From positions 1 through 37,292 of the forward strand of contig JABIBU010000014.1 in assembly GCA_018652595.1 (NCBI GenBank): 37,292 nt of DNA. The letters run 5' to 3'. The stretch is from Candidatus Magasanikiibacteriota bacterium (GTDB taxonomy: Bacteria; Patescibacteriota; Patescibacteriia; Magasanikbacterales; UBA922). Each line of letters starts with the position of its first letter. The stretch's first letter is position 1. The position numbers and the translations under genes were made by a program. Positions 6,967-14,851 of this stretch are shown here, piece after piece. The notes under the pieces are model-generated. The model was given only the letters and a program-made list of their open reading frames with translations. It was not told the origin of the DNA and did no database searches.

Positions 6967-7938
6967 ATGCTTATACCTATATTATTGTTACTACTTGGGC
7001 TTATCATGCTTTTGGCGGGTGGGGATACCTTTATTAAGGGTGCAGCCTCTCTTGCTAGAAAATGGAATATCTCACCCATTGTAATTGGCCTTACTGTGGT
7101 TGCCTTTGGTACATCGGCAGCTGAGCTTGTTGTTAATATTTTTGCTGCGGTTCAGGGTACGCCTGATTTGGCCATCGGTAATATTTTAGGTTCCAATATC
7201 TCCAATATTTTATTAGTTTTGGGTATTTCGGCTATTATTTATCCAATTTCAGTTAAACAGGGTACAATTTGGAAAGAAATTCCTCTTGGAATTATGGCAG
7301 TCGTGGTTTTATTTATTCTAAGTGCTGATGTTTATTTTGGAAATGGTGAGAGCAGTATAAATATTTTGACACGCGGTGACGGACTTATTTTGTTGGCATT
7401 TTTTATAATTTTCATGTATTACACATATGGTTTGTCCAAGGTAGAGGGAGAAAAAGAAGAAGATGTAAAAACATATTCTTGGTCATCAACAATATCATTT
7501 GTATTATTAGGATTAGGAGGCTTAGTTTTGGGTGGTAAATTGTTAGTTGACAACGGAACCATTATTGCGAGATTGTTTGGTATGTCAGAGTTGTTTATTG
7601 GTTTGACGGTGGTAGCCATTGGTACATCTTTGCCAGAGCTGGCAGCTTCGGGTATTGCCGCTTATAGACATCATGATGATCTAGCAATTGGTAATGTGGT
7701 CGGCTCAAATATCTTTAATGTGTTTTGGGTGTTAGGTTTGACACCATTAGTTTCTCCTATTCCAGTCAATTCACAAGCTAATACCGATGTTTTGGTTGCA
7801 ATCTTGGCAGCAACACTCTTATTTGCCTTCATGTTTGTGGGACATAAACATAAGCGATATAAACTGAGGCGTTGGCAAGGTGTTGTTTTTGTGCTACTAT
7901 ACGTTGCATACTTAGTATTTATTGGAATGAGAGGTTAA
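6967..7938 (+). CDS. Calcium/sodium antiporter, CaCA family (YrbG-like)
   Basis: This is an inner-membrane cation exchanger, probably exporting Ca2+ in exchange for Na+ or H+. It has two homologous halves, each with an alpha-repeat: GTSAAELVVNIFAA followed by AIGNILGSNISNILLVLG near residue 50, and GTSLPELAASGIAA followed by AIGNVVGSNIFNVFWVLG near residue 220. The Glu and Asn residues that bind cations are kept in both. About ten hydrophobic segments are visible, with a charged loop (VEGEKEEDVKT) between the halves. At 323 aa it is full length. It has its own promoter and no Shine-Dalgarno. Confidence 0.9.
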   Translation: MLIPILLLLLGLIMLLAGGDTFIKGAASLARKWNISPIVIGLTVVAFGTSAAELVVNIFAAVQGTPDLAIGNILGSNISNILLVLGISAIIYPISVKQGTIWKEIPLGIMAVVVLFILSADVYFGNGESSINILTRGDGLILLAFFIIFMYYTYGLSKVEGEKEEDVKTYSWSSTISFVLLGLGGLVLGGKLLVDNGTIIARLFGMSELFIGLTVVAIGTSLPELAASGIAAYRHHDDLAIGNVVGSNIFNVFWVLGLTPLVSPIPVNSQANTDVLVAILAATLLFAFMFVGHKHKRYKLRRWQGVVFVLLYVAYLVFIGMRG

Positions 7939-8022
7939 GAAATAAGGGCACAAGAAACAAGATACAAGCAATAATCAAGTTCCAAATTTCAAATAATATA
8001 AGCATAAATTTAAAAATAAAAT
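7939..8022. repeat. Word-like low-complexity spacer before ahcY
   Basis: The sequence runs ACAAGAAACAAGATACAAGC, then AATAATCAAGTTCCAAATTT, in overlapping A-rich words. I see no promoter of quality and no SAM- or SAH-riboswitch-like structure, so ahcY may be read through from the antiporter promoter. Confidence 0.4.
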
Positions 8023-9426
8023 ATGGAAGACTATAAAATTGCGGATATGAGCCTGGCTGATTTCGGTCGTAAGGAGATCAATATTGCAGAAAAAGAAATG
8101 CCTGGACTAATGGCAATTCGAGAAAAATATGCAAAAACTCAACCCTTGAAAGATGTAAAAATCATGGGGTCTTTGCATATGACTATTCAGACCGCAGTTT
8201 TGATTGAGACTTTGGTGGCTTTGGGGGCAGAGGTTCGTTGGGTGTCGTGTAATATATTTTCTACACAAGATCATGCAGCGGCTGCGATTGCCAAAGCTAG
8301 TGTACCTGTTTTTGCTTGGAAGGGTGAGACACTGGAAGAATATTGGTGGTGCACTGAGAGAGCTTTAGATTTTGGAGACGGCGAGGGACCTGATATGATT
8401 GTGGATGATGGGGGAGACGCTACAATGATGGTGCACAAAGGTCTAGAAATTGAGAAAGACCCACAAATCTTAACACAAATCGACACGAATGCTGAACCAG
8501 ATTTTGTAGAATTGATGAAGTTGCTAGGCAAAGAGTATAAAAAGAATCCAAATCGTTGGACAAAAGTAGCCGAGAAAATAAAAGGAGTTTCAGAAGAGAC
8601 TACTACTGGTGTGCATCGTCTTTATCAAATGCATGAAAAGGGTGAATTACTTTTCCCAGCCATCAATGTAAATGATTCAGTCACAAAATCCAAGTTTGAT
8701 AATATTTATGGTTGTCGCCATAGTGTGATTGACGGGCTTAACCGTGCTATGGATGTGATGATAGGTGGCAAAGTCGCTGTGGTATGTGGATTTGGTGATG
8801 TTGGTAAGGGCTGTGCTCAGGCATTGCGTGGACAAGGTGCGCGAGTTATTATCACAGAAATAGATCCTATCTGTGCACTGCAAGCAGCAGTAGAAGGATA
8901 CGAGGTTACTACAATTGAAGATACATTAGGTAGAGCAGATATATATGTAACTACTACTGGAAATAAAGATATTATTACAGTAGAGCACATGGAAAAAATG
9001 AAAGATCAAGCAATCGTGTCTAATATTGGGCATTTTGATAATGAAATTCAAGTGGAGCCTTTGAATGCAAGAAGTGATGTAGAAAAAATTAATATTAAAC
9101 CACAGGTTGATAAGTATAGATTCAAAGATGGTCATGAAATTTATATGTTAGCCGAAGGACGACTGATGAATTTGGGCTGTGCTACGGGTCACCCCAGTTT
9201 TGTGATGAGTAATAGTTTTGCAAATCAAGTTTTGGCACAGATTGATTTGTGGGAAAATGATTATGAGATCGGTGTGTTTAGATTGGCAAAGCATCTCGAC
9301 GAAGAAGTCGCCAGATTACATCTAGAAAAAATCGGAGTAAAGCTTACCGAGCTTACAGATGATCAAGCTGATTATATTGGGATTGATAAGAAAGGTCCTT
9401 ATAAGTCGGATCATTATAGATATTAA
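8023..9426 (+). CDS. ahcY: S-adenosylhomocysteinase
   Basis: This NAD+-dependent enzyme hydrolyses S-adenosylhomocysteine to adenosine and homocysteine, clearing the inhibitory by-product of the many methyltransferases. [20 protein letters not shown] near residue 48 and [15 protein letters not shown] form the substrate site. [19 protein letters not shown] near residue 258 is the NAD-binding loop, and GHFDNEIQ and the C-terminal KSDHYRY are family hallmarks (the C-terminal Lys and Tyr reach the neighbouring subunit's NAD). At 467 aa it is full length. It lies downstream of the antiporter and one gene away from the candidate adenosine kinase, and a strong terminator follows. Confidence 0.97.
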   Translation: MEDYKIADMSLADFGRKEINIAEKEMPGLMAIREKYAKTQPLKDVKIMGSLHMTIQTAVLIETLVALGAEVRWVSCNIFSTQDHAAAAIAKASVPVFAWKGETLEEYWWCTERALDFGDGEGPDMIVDDGGDATMMVHKGLEIEKDPQILTQIDTNAEPDFVELMKLLGKEYKKNPNRWTKVAEKIKGVSEETTTGVHRLYQMHEKGELLFPAINVNDSVTKSKFDNIYGCRHSVIDGLNRAMDVMIGGKVAVVCGFGDVGKGCAQALRGQGARVIITEIDPICALQAAVEGYEVTTIEDTLGRADIYVTTTGNKDIITVEHMEKMKDQAIVSNIGHFDNEIQVEPLNARSDVEKINIKPQVDKYRFKDGHEIYMLAEGRLMNLGCATGHPSFVMSNSFANQVLAQIDLWENDYEIGVFRLAKHLDEEVARLHLEKIGVKLTELTDDQADYIGIDKKGPYKSDHYRY

Positions 9427-9461
9427 GTAGAATAAGCAGATAAATAGTATGCAAAATAAGT

Positions 9462-9490
9462 AAAGACCCACCAGTTTGGTGGGTCTTTTT
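9462..9490 (+). terminator. Rho-independent terminator after ahcY
   Basis: AAAGACCCACCA and TGGTGGGTCTTT form a perfect 12-bp stem with loop GTT, running into a T-run. Confidence 0.93.
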
Positions 9491-9495
9491 AGGGG

Positions 9496-9524
9496 TTGAT
9501 TTTTTATCAAAAATAGTGTATGCT
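9496..9524 (+). promoter_or_regulatory. Promoter of the AlkD-like gene
   Basis: TTGATT, a 17-nt spacer and TATGCT, with the expected start point about 17 nt before the ATG. It begins 5 nt after the ahcY terminator. Confidence 0.5.
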
Positions 9525-9547
9525 AGAGCAGTATAGAAAATATAATT

Positions 9548-10261
9548 ATGAGAGAAATCATTTTAAAAATCAGAAAAGATTTGAAATTCCAAGTTGATTT
9601 GGACTATAAAAAAGGTTGTATAAATTTTTTCAAAGAACCAATTAAGATTTATGGCGTTAGATCTGGTAATTTGAAGGAGATTGGTAAAAAGTATTGGCCG
9701 GAGGTGAAGGATATGAATAAAAAAGATTTCTTTCTTTTTGTAGAAGAATTACTAAAGAGTAGTTATAATGAAGAGTCGGGTCTGGCCTTTAAATGGTTGT
9801 TTCGTAGAAAAAGCGAATATGTAAAAAATGATTTTAAGATTTTTGAAAGCTGGTTAAAGAAGTATGTAACGAATTGGGGTAAGTGTGATGATTTTTGTAC
9901 ACATGCATTTGGTGAATTAATCTTGCAGTTTCCTGAGCTAATATTAAAAACAAAATCTTGGTCAAAATCAAAAAACAGATGGTTGAGGCGAGCTTCTGCA
10001 ATTATTTTTATATTTCCTATTAGAAAAGATAAAAGATTTTTAAAAGATATTTTTGCAGTTTCAGATGTTTTACTTCAGGATTCTGACGATCTGGTACAAA
10101 AGGGATATGGCTGGACACTGAAAGAAGCTAGTAATATTTATCAAAAGCAAGTTTTTGATTTTGTTGTGAAAAGAAAAGATAAAATGCCGAGGACAGCCCT
10201 TAGATATGCGATAGAGAAGATGCCAAAAAATTTAAAAAAACAAGCGATGGATAGAGGGTAG
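9548..10261 (+). CDS. AlkD-like DNA alkylation repair protein
   Basis: This is a HEAT-like-repeat DNA glycosylase family member that removes N3- and N7-alkylated purines. Recognisable family blocks are IKIYGVRSGNLKEIGKKYW near residue 32, YVTNWGKCDDFCTHAFG near residue 107, NRWLRRASAIIFIFP near 142, LVQKGYGWTLKEAS near 182 and MPRTALRYAIEKMP near 214. Trp and Asp in WGKCDD, Arg in WLRRAS and Trp in GYGW fit the catalytic-site residues of AlkD. At 237 aa the length is normal. It is a monocistronic unit with its own promoter, and its stop codon abuts a MITE-like repeat. Confidence 0.88.
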   Translation: MREIILKIRKDLKFQVDLDYKKGCINFFKEPIKIYGVRSGNLKEIGKKYWPEVKDMNKKDFFLFVEELLKSSYNEESGLAFKWLFRRKSEYVKNDFKIFESWLKKYVTNWGKCDDFCTHAFGELILQFPELILKTKSWSKSKNRWLRRASAIIFIFPIRKDKRFLKDIFAVSDVLLQDSDDLVQKGYGWTLKEASNIYQKQVFDFVVKRKDKMPRTALRYAIEKMPKNLKKQAMDRG

Positions 10262-10262
10262 G

Positions 10263-10412
10263 TGTCATTGCGCCGTGCCCGCCCCTGGAGGGAGGAGTGC
10301 GTAGCAATGACGAAGCAATCCCATTCTTTAATGGATCCAGATGTTGGACTGTGGAAGACTGAGATTGCCGCGCAACAAATCTTCTTACAGAGGTTTATTG
10401 CTTGCAATGACA
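10263..10412. mobile_element. MITE-like palindromic repeat of about 150 bp
   Basis: The ends are perfect 9-bp terminal inverted repeats, TGTCATTGC and GCAATGACA. Inside, GTAGCAATGACGAAGCAATC and GAGATTGCCGCGCAAC repeat the CAATGAC/GAAGCAAT vocabulary in both orientations. It is richer in GC than its flanks and encodes no transposase. The TGTCATTGCG...GAAGCAATC word is a widespread bacterial interspersed repeat type. No clear target-site duplication is visible. Confidence 0.65.
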
Positions 10413-10449
10413 AAAATCAACAAACAATGTCTAAATAATAAAACATATT

Positions 10450-11670
10450 ATGTTAACAAATTTAATTATTCTAATAATTTTACTAATTCTTTCTGCTTTT
10501 TTCTCAGCCACAGAAGTGGCCTTTATTAGTCTCACAGATGCCAAAGTGTCAACAATGGTAAAAAGGCGACTTCCAAAGGCAAAGCTAATTAGAAAGCTAA
10601 AATCAAACCCAAGAAGACTTTTGGTTGCAATTTTAATAGGAAATAATATTGTAAATATTGCAGCAGCGTCTCTGGCAACTATTGTTGCGTCTGATATGTT
10701 TGATTCAGCTGTTTTGGGCATCACTACTGGTGTTATGACATTGCTGGTTTTAATTTTTGGCGAGATTATTCCAAAGTCATATGCTGCAAACTACCCAAAA
10801 AAGTTTGCTATTTTTTCTGTTCCTATTTTGTACGTGTTCCAACTTGTCACCTTACCAGTAATCATTGTATTCGAGTCGTTGACCAATATTTTTGCTGGTA
10901 AACAAAAATTAGAAAAAGTAAGCGAAGATGAGCTCAGTGCCATGGTAACAGCTGGCAAAAAACAAGGCACCATAGAAAAGGGCGAGGCATCTATGATTCA
11001 TAGATTATTTAAAATGAATGATATAAATGCTGAAGATATTATGACACCGAGAGTTCAGGTAGAAAGTATTGCTGATGATATTTCTATAGAAGAAGCAGCT
11101 AGTATAATTTTGAAAAATAATCACACTCGGTTTCCTATTAGACATGAAACAATTGATAATGTGATAGGTCTAGTTCATTCCAGAGATATTTTGGTTGCTT
11201 ATAATAAAGATAAAGAGAGCACAGCAATAAACAAAATTATTAGACCAATATTAAAAGTCCCTAAGCAGATGCTAATTGACGATCTTTTGCGTGAATTTCA
11301 AAAGAAGAAAACTCACATGGCTGTTGTGCTAGATGAGTATGGTGGTACAGAGGGGATTGTTACTCTGGAGGATGTATTAGAAGAACTTGTTGGTGAGATA
11401 GTAGATGAGCATGATGTGGAAGATAATATAATAAAAAGAGTTGGAAAAAATATTATACTTGTTTCTGGTGATGAACAGATCAGAGATATAAATAATTTTT
11501 TTAATATCAGATTGCCTGGAAATCCACTTGATACTATTGCTGAGATTATATTAGACGAAGCCAAAAAGACTCCGAGAAAGAATATGGAGGTAGTATTTGA
11601 AAATATAGTGTGTACAGTGACAGAGATAAAAGACGAGGCTATAACAAAAGTAAAAGTAGTAAAGAAATAA
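10450..11670 (+). CDS. CNNM/CorC (HlyC, TlyC-like) family membrane protein
   Basis: This is probably a Mg2+ or Co2+ transport or efflux protein in the cytoplasmic membrane. Residues 1-180 are the DUF21/CNNM membrane domain: a first membrane helix ending in SAFFSATEVAFISLT, then ILIGNNIVNIAAASLATIV and the LVLIFGEIIPKSYA box. Residues about 195-320 hold a CBS pair (EDIMTPRVQVESI; MAVVLDEYGGTEGIVTLEDV). The C-terminal 80 residues form the CorC_HlyC domain. At 406 aa it is complete. The following pseudouridine synthase starts 3 nt after the stop, so the two form an operon. The older name hemolysin is not supported by anything here. Confidence 0.92.
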   Translation: MLTNLIILIILLILSAFFSATEVAFISLTDAKVSTMVKRRLPKAKLIRKLKSNPRRLLVAILIGNNIVNIAAASLATIVASDMFDSAVLGITTGVMTLLVLIFGEIIPKSYAANYPKKFAIFSVPILYVFQLVTLPVIIVFESLTNIFAGKQKLEKVSEDELSAMVTAGKKQGTIEKGEASMIHRLFKMNDINAEDIMTPRVQVESIADDISIEEAASIILKNNHTRFPIRHETIDNVIGLVHSRDILVAYNKDKESTAINKIIRPILKVPKQMLIDDLLREFQKKKTHMAVVLDEYGGTEGIVTLEDVLEELVGEIVDEHDVEDNIIKRVGKNIILVSGDEQIRDINNFFNIRLPGNPLDTIAEIILDEAKKTPRKNMEVVFENIVCTVTEIKDEAITKVKVVKK

Positions 11671-11673
11671 AAT

Positions 11674-12411
11674 ATGCCAGAAATTAGATTACAAAAATAT
11701 ATTGCAGATCAAGGGATTTGTTCACGCAGAAAAGCTGAGCAATTAATTAGTGAAGGAAAGGTAGAAGTAAACGATGAGGTAGTAAAGGAAATGGGTATTA
11801 AAATTGATCCAGAAAAAGACAAAGTAAAAGTATTGGACAGCCGTATTTTTGAAAAAAAGGATAGCAAGAAGGTCTATATCGCACTGAATAAGCCATTTGA
11901 TTTTATTAGTAGTGCCAGTAGTGAACAAGGGCAGTCAGTGTTGGATCTTATTAATGTAGAAAATTTTTGGAAACCATATAAGCCAGAAGTTGACTTTCGA
12001 GTTTATCCTGTGGGTCGCCTAGACAAAGATTCAGAGGGTTTGATTTTACTTACCAATGACGGAGATCTGACAAATAAATTGACACATCCGAGTTTTGGGC
12101 ACGAAAAAGAGTACGAAGCAACCATAACTGATAAACTAACAAAAGATGTTAAGAAGATTTTGGAGAGCGGTATGGATATTGGAGAGGGTGAGTATGCTCA
12201 AGGTATAAAGATAACAAAAGAATTTAATAAGGGTAGACGATTTATTATTACTATAATTTTGAAAGAGGGTAAGAAACGGCAAATTAGAAGAATGTTTGGT
12301 AGACTGGGTTATGACTTATTAAGTCTTAGGCGTACCAGAATTAGTAATTTGAAATTAGGTACTCTGCCAACAGGTAGGTGGAGATTTGTAAAAAAAGAAG
12401 ACATCGTTTAG
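11674..12411 (+). CDS. RsuA/RluB-family pseudouridine synthase
   Basis: It isomerises a single uridine in 23S or 16S rRNA. Residues 3-50 form an S4 domain (RLQKYIADQGICSRRKAEQL), typical of RluB, RluE and RsuA. The catalytic signature is VGRLDKDSEGLILLTNDG near residue 113, with the catalytic Asp, and KEGKKRQIRRMFGRLGY near residue 196 is the second family box. At 245 aa it fits RluB. It is cotranscribed with the CNNM/CorC gene (3-nt gap). It belongs to a different family from the RluA-type enzyme at the window start. Exact target is not readable. Confidence 0.92.
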   Translation: MPEIRLQKYIADQGICSRRKAEQLISEGKVEVNDEVVKEMGIKIDPEKDKVKVLDSRIFEKKDSKKVYIALNKPFDFISSASSEQGQSVLDLINVENFWKPYKPEVDFRVYPVGRLDKDSEGLILLTNDGDLTNKLTHPSFGHEKEYEATITDKLTKDVKKILESGMDIGEGEYAQGIKITKEFNKGRRFIITIILKEGKKRQIRRMFGRLGYDLLSLRRTRISNLKLGTLPTGRWRFVKKEDIV

Positions 12412-12438
12412 TGCGTTTTGGTCATCTGTGGATACCTG

Positions 12439-12465
12439 TTGACAATTTGCAAATTATGGTATACT
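12439..12465 (+). promoter_or_regulatory. Extended -10 promoter for the DsbA-like gene
   Basis: TTGACA (12439-12444) and TATACT (12460-12465) are 15 nt apart. The -10 is preceded by TGG, giving a TGn extended -10 that can make up for the short spacer. Confidence 0.5.
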
Positions 12466-12491
12466 ATTAATATTCATTAAATATCTAGTAT

Positions 12492-13271
12492 ATGGGGGAA
12501 GATAATTTTTCACAAAATACAGCTGTTAATAAAATAAAAAGACCTTGGTATAAGACAGGTGTCGGGATAGTTTTTTTGGGTTTTGTCTCCTTAATTTTAT
12601 TGGTATCTGTTACTTTTGCTGGATTTGTCTCGTACTATGCTTGGCAACTAAAGTATGGTGATGCCGAAAAATTGGTTCAGCAATTCTCCACAGAAAAGTT
12701 TACTCAGGATCCAGGTCTAGCAATTTCTGGTGATGCGGACATAGCAGAAAAAGACCTGAATAAATACATAAGAGACCACAATCCTGTTTGGGGTCAGGGA
12801 GACAAGCCAGTAACCATTATTAGTTTTATTGATTTTGAATGTCCATTTTGTTTAGAATCTTATCCAATATTTAAATCAGTCACTTCCAAATATAAGCCAA
12901 TAGTAAAAGTTGTTTTTAAGCATTTGCCTTTAGAAAATCTACATCCTGGAGCCGAGATGTCGGCAAACGCAGCAGCTTGCGCTGATGAACAAGACAAGTT
13001 TTGGGATTACTATGATGGATTATTTTTAGATAACAACCATGCTCAGGTAGGCCTTACTGGTTTGGCTGAAAAGATTGGTCTAAACTCTCAAAATTTTACT
13101 GCCTGCCTAGGTACAAAAAAATATCAAAAAAATATAAATCAAGATTTGACGGATGCGGTAGAGCTGGGTTTGATTGGTACACCGACATATTTTGTAAATG
13201 GATATAAGGTAGAGGGTGCTTTGGGTGCAGAGCAATGGGAACAAATTATTTTACAAGCATATAACAATTAA
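12492..13271 (+). CDS. Membrane-anchored DsbA-like thiol oxidoreductase
   Basis: This is a thioredoxin-fold protein likely to introduce or shuffle disulfides outside the membrane. A single membrane anchor lies at residues about 23-50 (VFLGFVSLILLVSVTFAG). The catalytic CPFC is in FIDFECPFCLESYPIF near residue 118, and the cis-Pro loop is GTPTYFVNGYKVEG near residue 229. Between them is the helical insertion of the DsbA/thioredoxin_4 type. At 259 aa the length is normal. The next gene, 4 nt away, encodes a protein with about 20 extracytoplasmic cysteines, an obvious candidate substrate. Confidence 0.88.
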   Translation: MGEDNFSQNTAVNKIKRPWYKTGVGIVFLGFVSLILLVSVTFAGFVSYYAWQLKYGDAEKLVQQFSTEKFTQDPGLAISGDADIAEKDLNKYIRDHNPVWGQGDKPVTIISFIDFECPFCLESYPIFKSVTSKYKPIVKVVFKHLPLENLHPGAEMSANAAACADEQDKFWDYYDGLFLDNNHAQVGLTGLAEKIGLNSQNFTACLGTKKYQKNINQDLTDAVELGLIGTPTYFVNGYKVEGALGAEQWEQIILQAYNN

Positions 13272-13275
13272 AAAT

Positions 13276-14775
13276 ATGGTTGGAACATTTAGAAAAATTT
13301 TATTTTTATTTATACTTCTAATTTGTTTTGGTATTTTTATTCCATCCACTACCCATGCTACTGATCAGAGGTGTTTTACCAGGAGTGCCTGTGAGACAGT
13401 GGACGTGATTACAGGCCAAAGCGGTACTTTGTATGGTCCAAATTCGGAAACCATTAAGGCCTGTAAGGTTGAAACAGTTAATTTTTCTGGCAAAGACGAA
13501 GATATAGGTTTTTGTACCTCTGTTGGACCAGCAAAGACCCAAGTTGGTTTTGGTGGTGCTGATGAGGGCAAAAGAAGTTTTGAAAATTTTGGTAAGTTTA
13601 TTCAGTGGATCTATCGTTATGGGATAATGATAGCAGGAGTTTTGGCAATGACAATGATTGTGGTGGCAGGTTTGCAGTGGGTGACTTCGGCTGGTAGTCC
13701 CGAGAGAATTACCCAAGCAAAAAAAAGAATTGGCGATGCATTGATGGGGCTTTTTGTGGCAGTAGTATCTTTCTTTATTTTAAATACTGTAAATCCTTAT
13801 TTGGTTAATCTCCGCCTGCCTCAAGTATGGAAGGTAAATAATATTGGAATAGTACCAGAGTATTGTAATGAGGTGCAAGGCAAGAAAGCATCAAAATTAG
13901 AGACTGGTCCTTTTACAATTCTTCCGAAGGAAACTGTTTGTGGTGTCAAATATTTTATAGAAGGTGGTGGAGATTCTACTTGTAAAGGTCTAACTTGTAA
14001 CGATTCTGTGTGCTTAAGTTCCGGGGCGCAAGATCCAAAAACTAAAGAAGAAATATATGAATGTAAGGCGGGTATTTTGGGGGGTAGCATAGGGACCCCT
14101 CGCGCTTTAATGTGTGATGATTTGTCCTATGATATTTTTGATAATAATCTGGATTTATGGGCAGTTTGTAAAGATACTAATTGGAAAAAGAATTTGGAGA
14201 AAATAGATCATTTAGACTTATCACCTGGGGCAAAACAATATATATTTGGCCCTGAAGTAAAGACAAAGATTCAAAAGGCTTGTTCTACTAGCGGTGGTGT
14301 GGTCGGTTTTTATTTGGGTGGTGAAATAAATGACGAACAAGGCAATATTGGTAGTTTGGTGCCTTTTTGTCCTGCAAATTGGCTTAGTAGTGGGGTAGAT
14401 GATTGGTTTGCAATAGGTCGTCTTCCTGGTTCGCACAAGTGTAATATGAACTTGGCTAAGGTTGCCTTTAAATATTTTATGTCACGAGAGCCAGATTGTG
14501 AAAATCAAGGGCCAAAAGAATGTTCATGTGGAACTCTTTCTCATGCCGACGTGGTAAAAAAAATAATTAATAGTAAGGATTATGTTAGTTATTTATTTAG
14601 CCAAGACGAACTATTAAGTGGTTTAGTTTGTGATATTTTTATATCAAGAAATGAGTTTCCTCCTCTCGATAATACAACACTTTGGAATAATGTTCAATTT
14701 GAAACTAATTGTGATTTTCAACAAACCATTCTTGACATAGGAGGTTTATGGAAGACTTCATCATTGTTGGAATAA
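13276..14775 (+). CDS. Secreted/membrane protein: VirB2/TrbC-like two-helix module fused to Cys-rich domain
   Basis: I chose the ATG at 13276; the track start at 13216 lies inside the DsbA-like gene. Residues 1-30 are a signal peptide ending near THA. A short segment with 4 Cys follows. Residues about 95-180 carry two membrane helices around [20 protein letters not shown], a pattern seen in VirB2/TrbC-like pilin proteins of Patescibacteria, ending in [12 protein letters not shown]. The remaining 300 residues are extracytoplasmic and hold about 16 Cys, some in ECSCG and [12 protein letters not shown] patterns. I recognise no known domain in this part. The gene follows the DsbA-like gene by 4 nt. 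Function is unknown; a pilin-like or surface-complex role is inference. Confidence 0.75.
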   Translation: MVGTFRKILFLFILLICFGIFIPSTTHATDQRCFTRSACETVDVITGQSGTLYGPNSETIKACKVETVNFSGKDEDIGFCTSVGPAKTQVGFGGADEGKRSFENFGKFIQWIYRYGIMIAGVLAMTMIVVAGLQWVTSAGSPERITQAKKRIGDALMGLFVAVVSFFILNTVNPYLVNLRLPQVWKVNNIGIVPEYCNEVQGKKASKLETGPFTILPKETVCGVKYFIEGGGDSTCKGLTCNDSVCLSSGAQDPKTKEEIYECKAGILGGSIGTPRALMCDDLSYDIFDNNLDLWAVCKDTNWKKNLEKIDHLDLSPGAKQYIFGPEVKTKIQKACSTSGGVVGFYLGGEINDEQGNIGSLVPFCPANWLSSGVDDWFAIGRLPGSHKCNMNLAKVAFKYFMSREPDCENQGPKECSCGTLSHADVVKKIINSKDYVSYLFSQDELLSGLVCDIFISRNEFPPLDNTTLWNNVQFETNCDFQQTILDIGGLWKTSSLLE

Positions 14776-14851
14776 TAATTTATTATTTAGGATAGTATTG
14801 TGGTTTGGAAACGGTTGGTGATTTAATTTGTATATATAGGTAAAGATATTT

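Noticed and set aside
7939-8022. SAM or SAH riboswitch before ahcY
   Set aside because: The 84-nt spacer is A-rich and lacks the GC stems and pseudoknot that these classes need.
10341-10529. 62-aa plus-strand ORF near the MITE-like element
   Set aside because: It starts inside the repeat and overlaps the CNNM/CorC gene in another frame, with no protein-like character.
13216-13275. Longer N-terminus for the VirB2-like protein
   Set aside because: The extra 20 codons overlap the DsbA-like gene in another frame and would hide the signal peptide.
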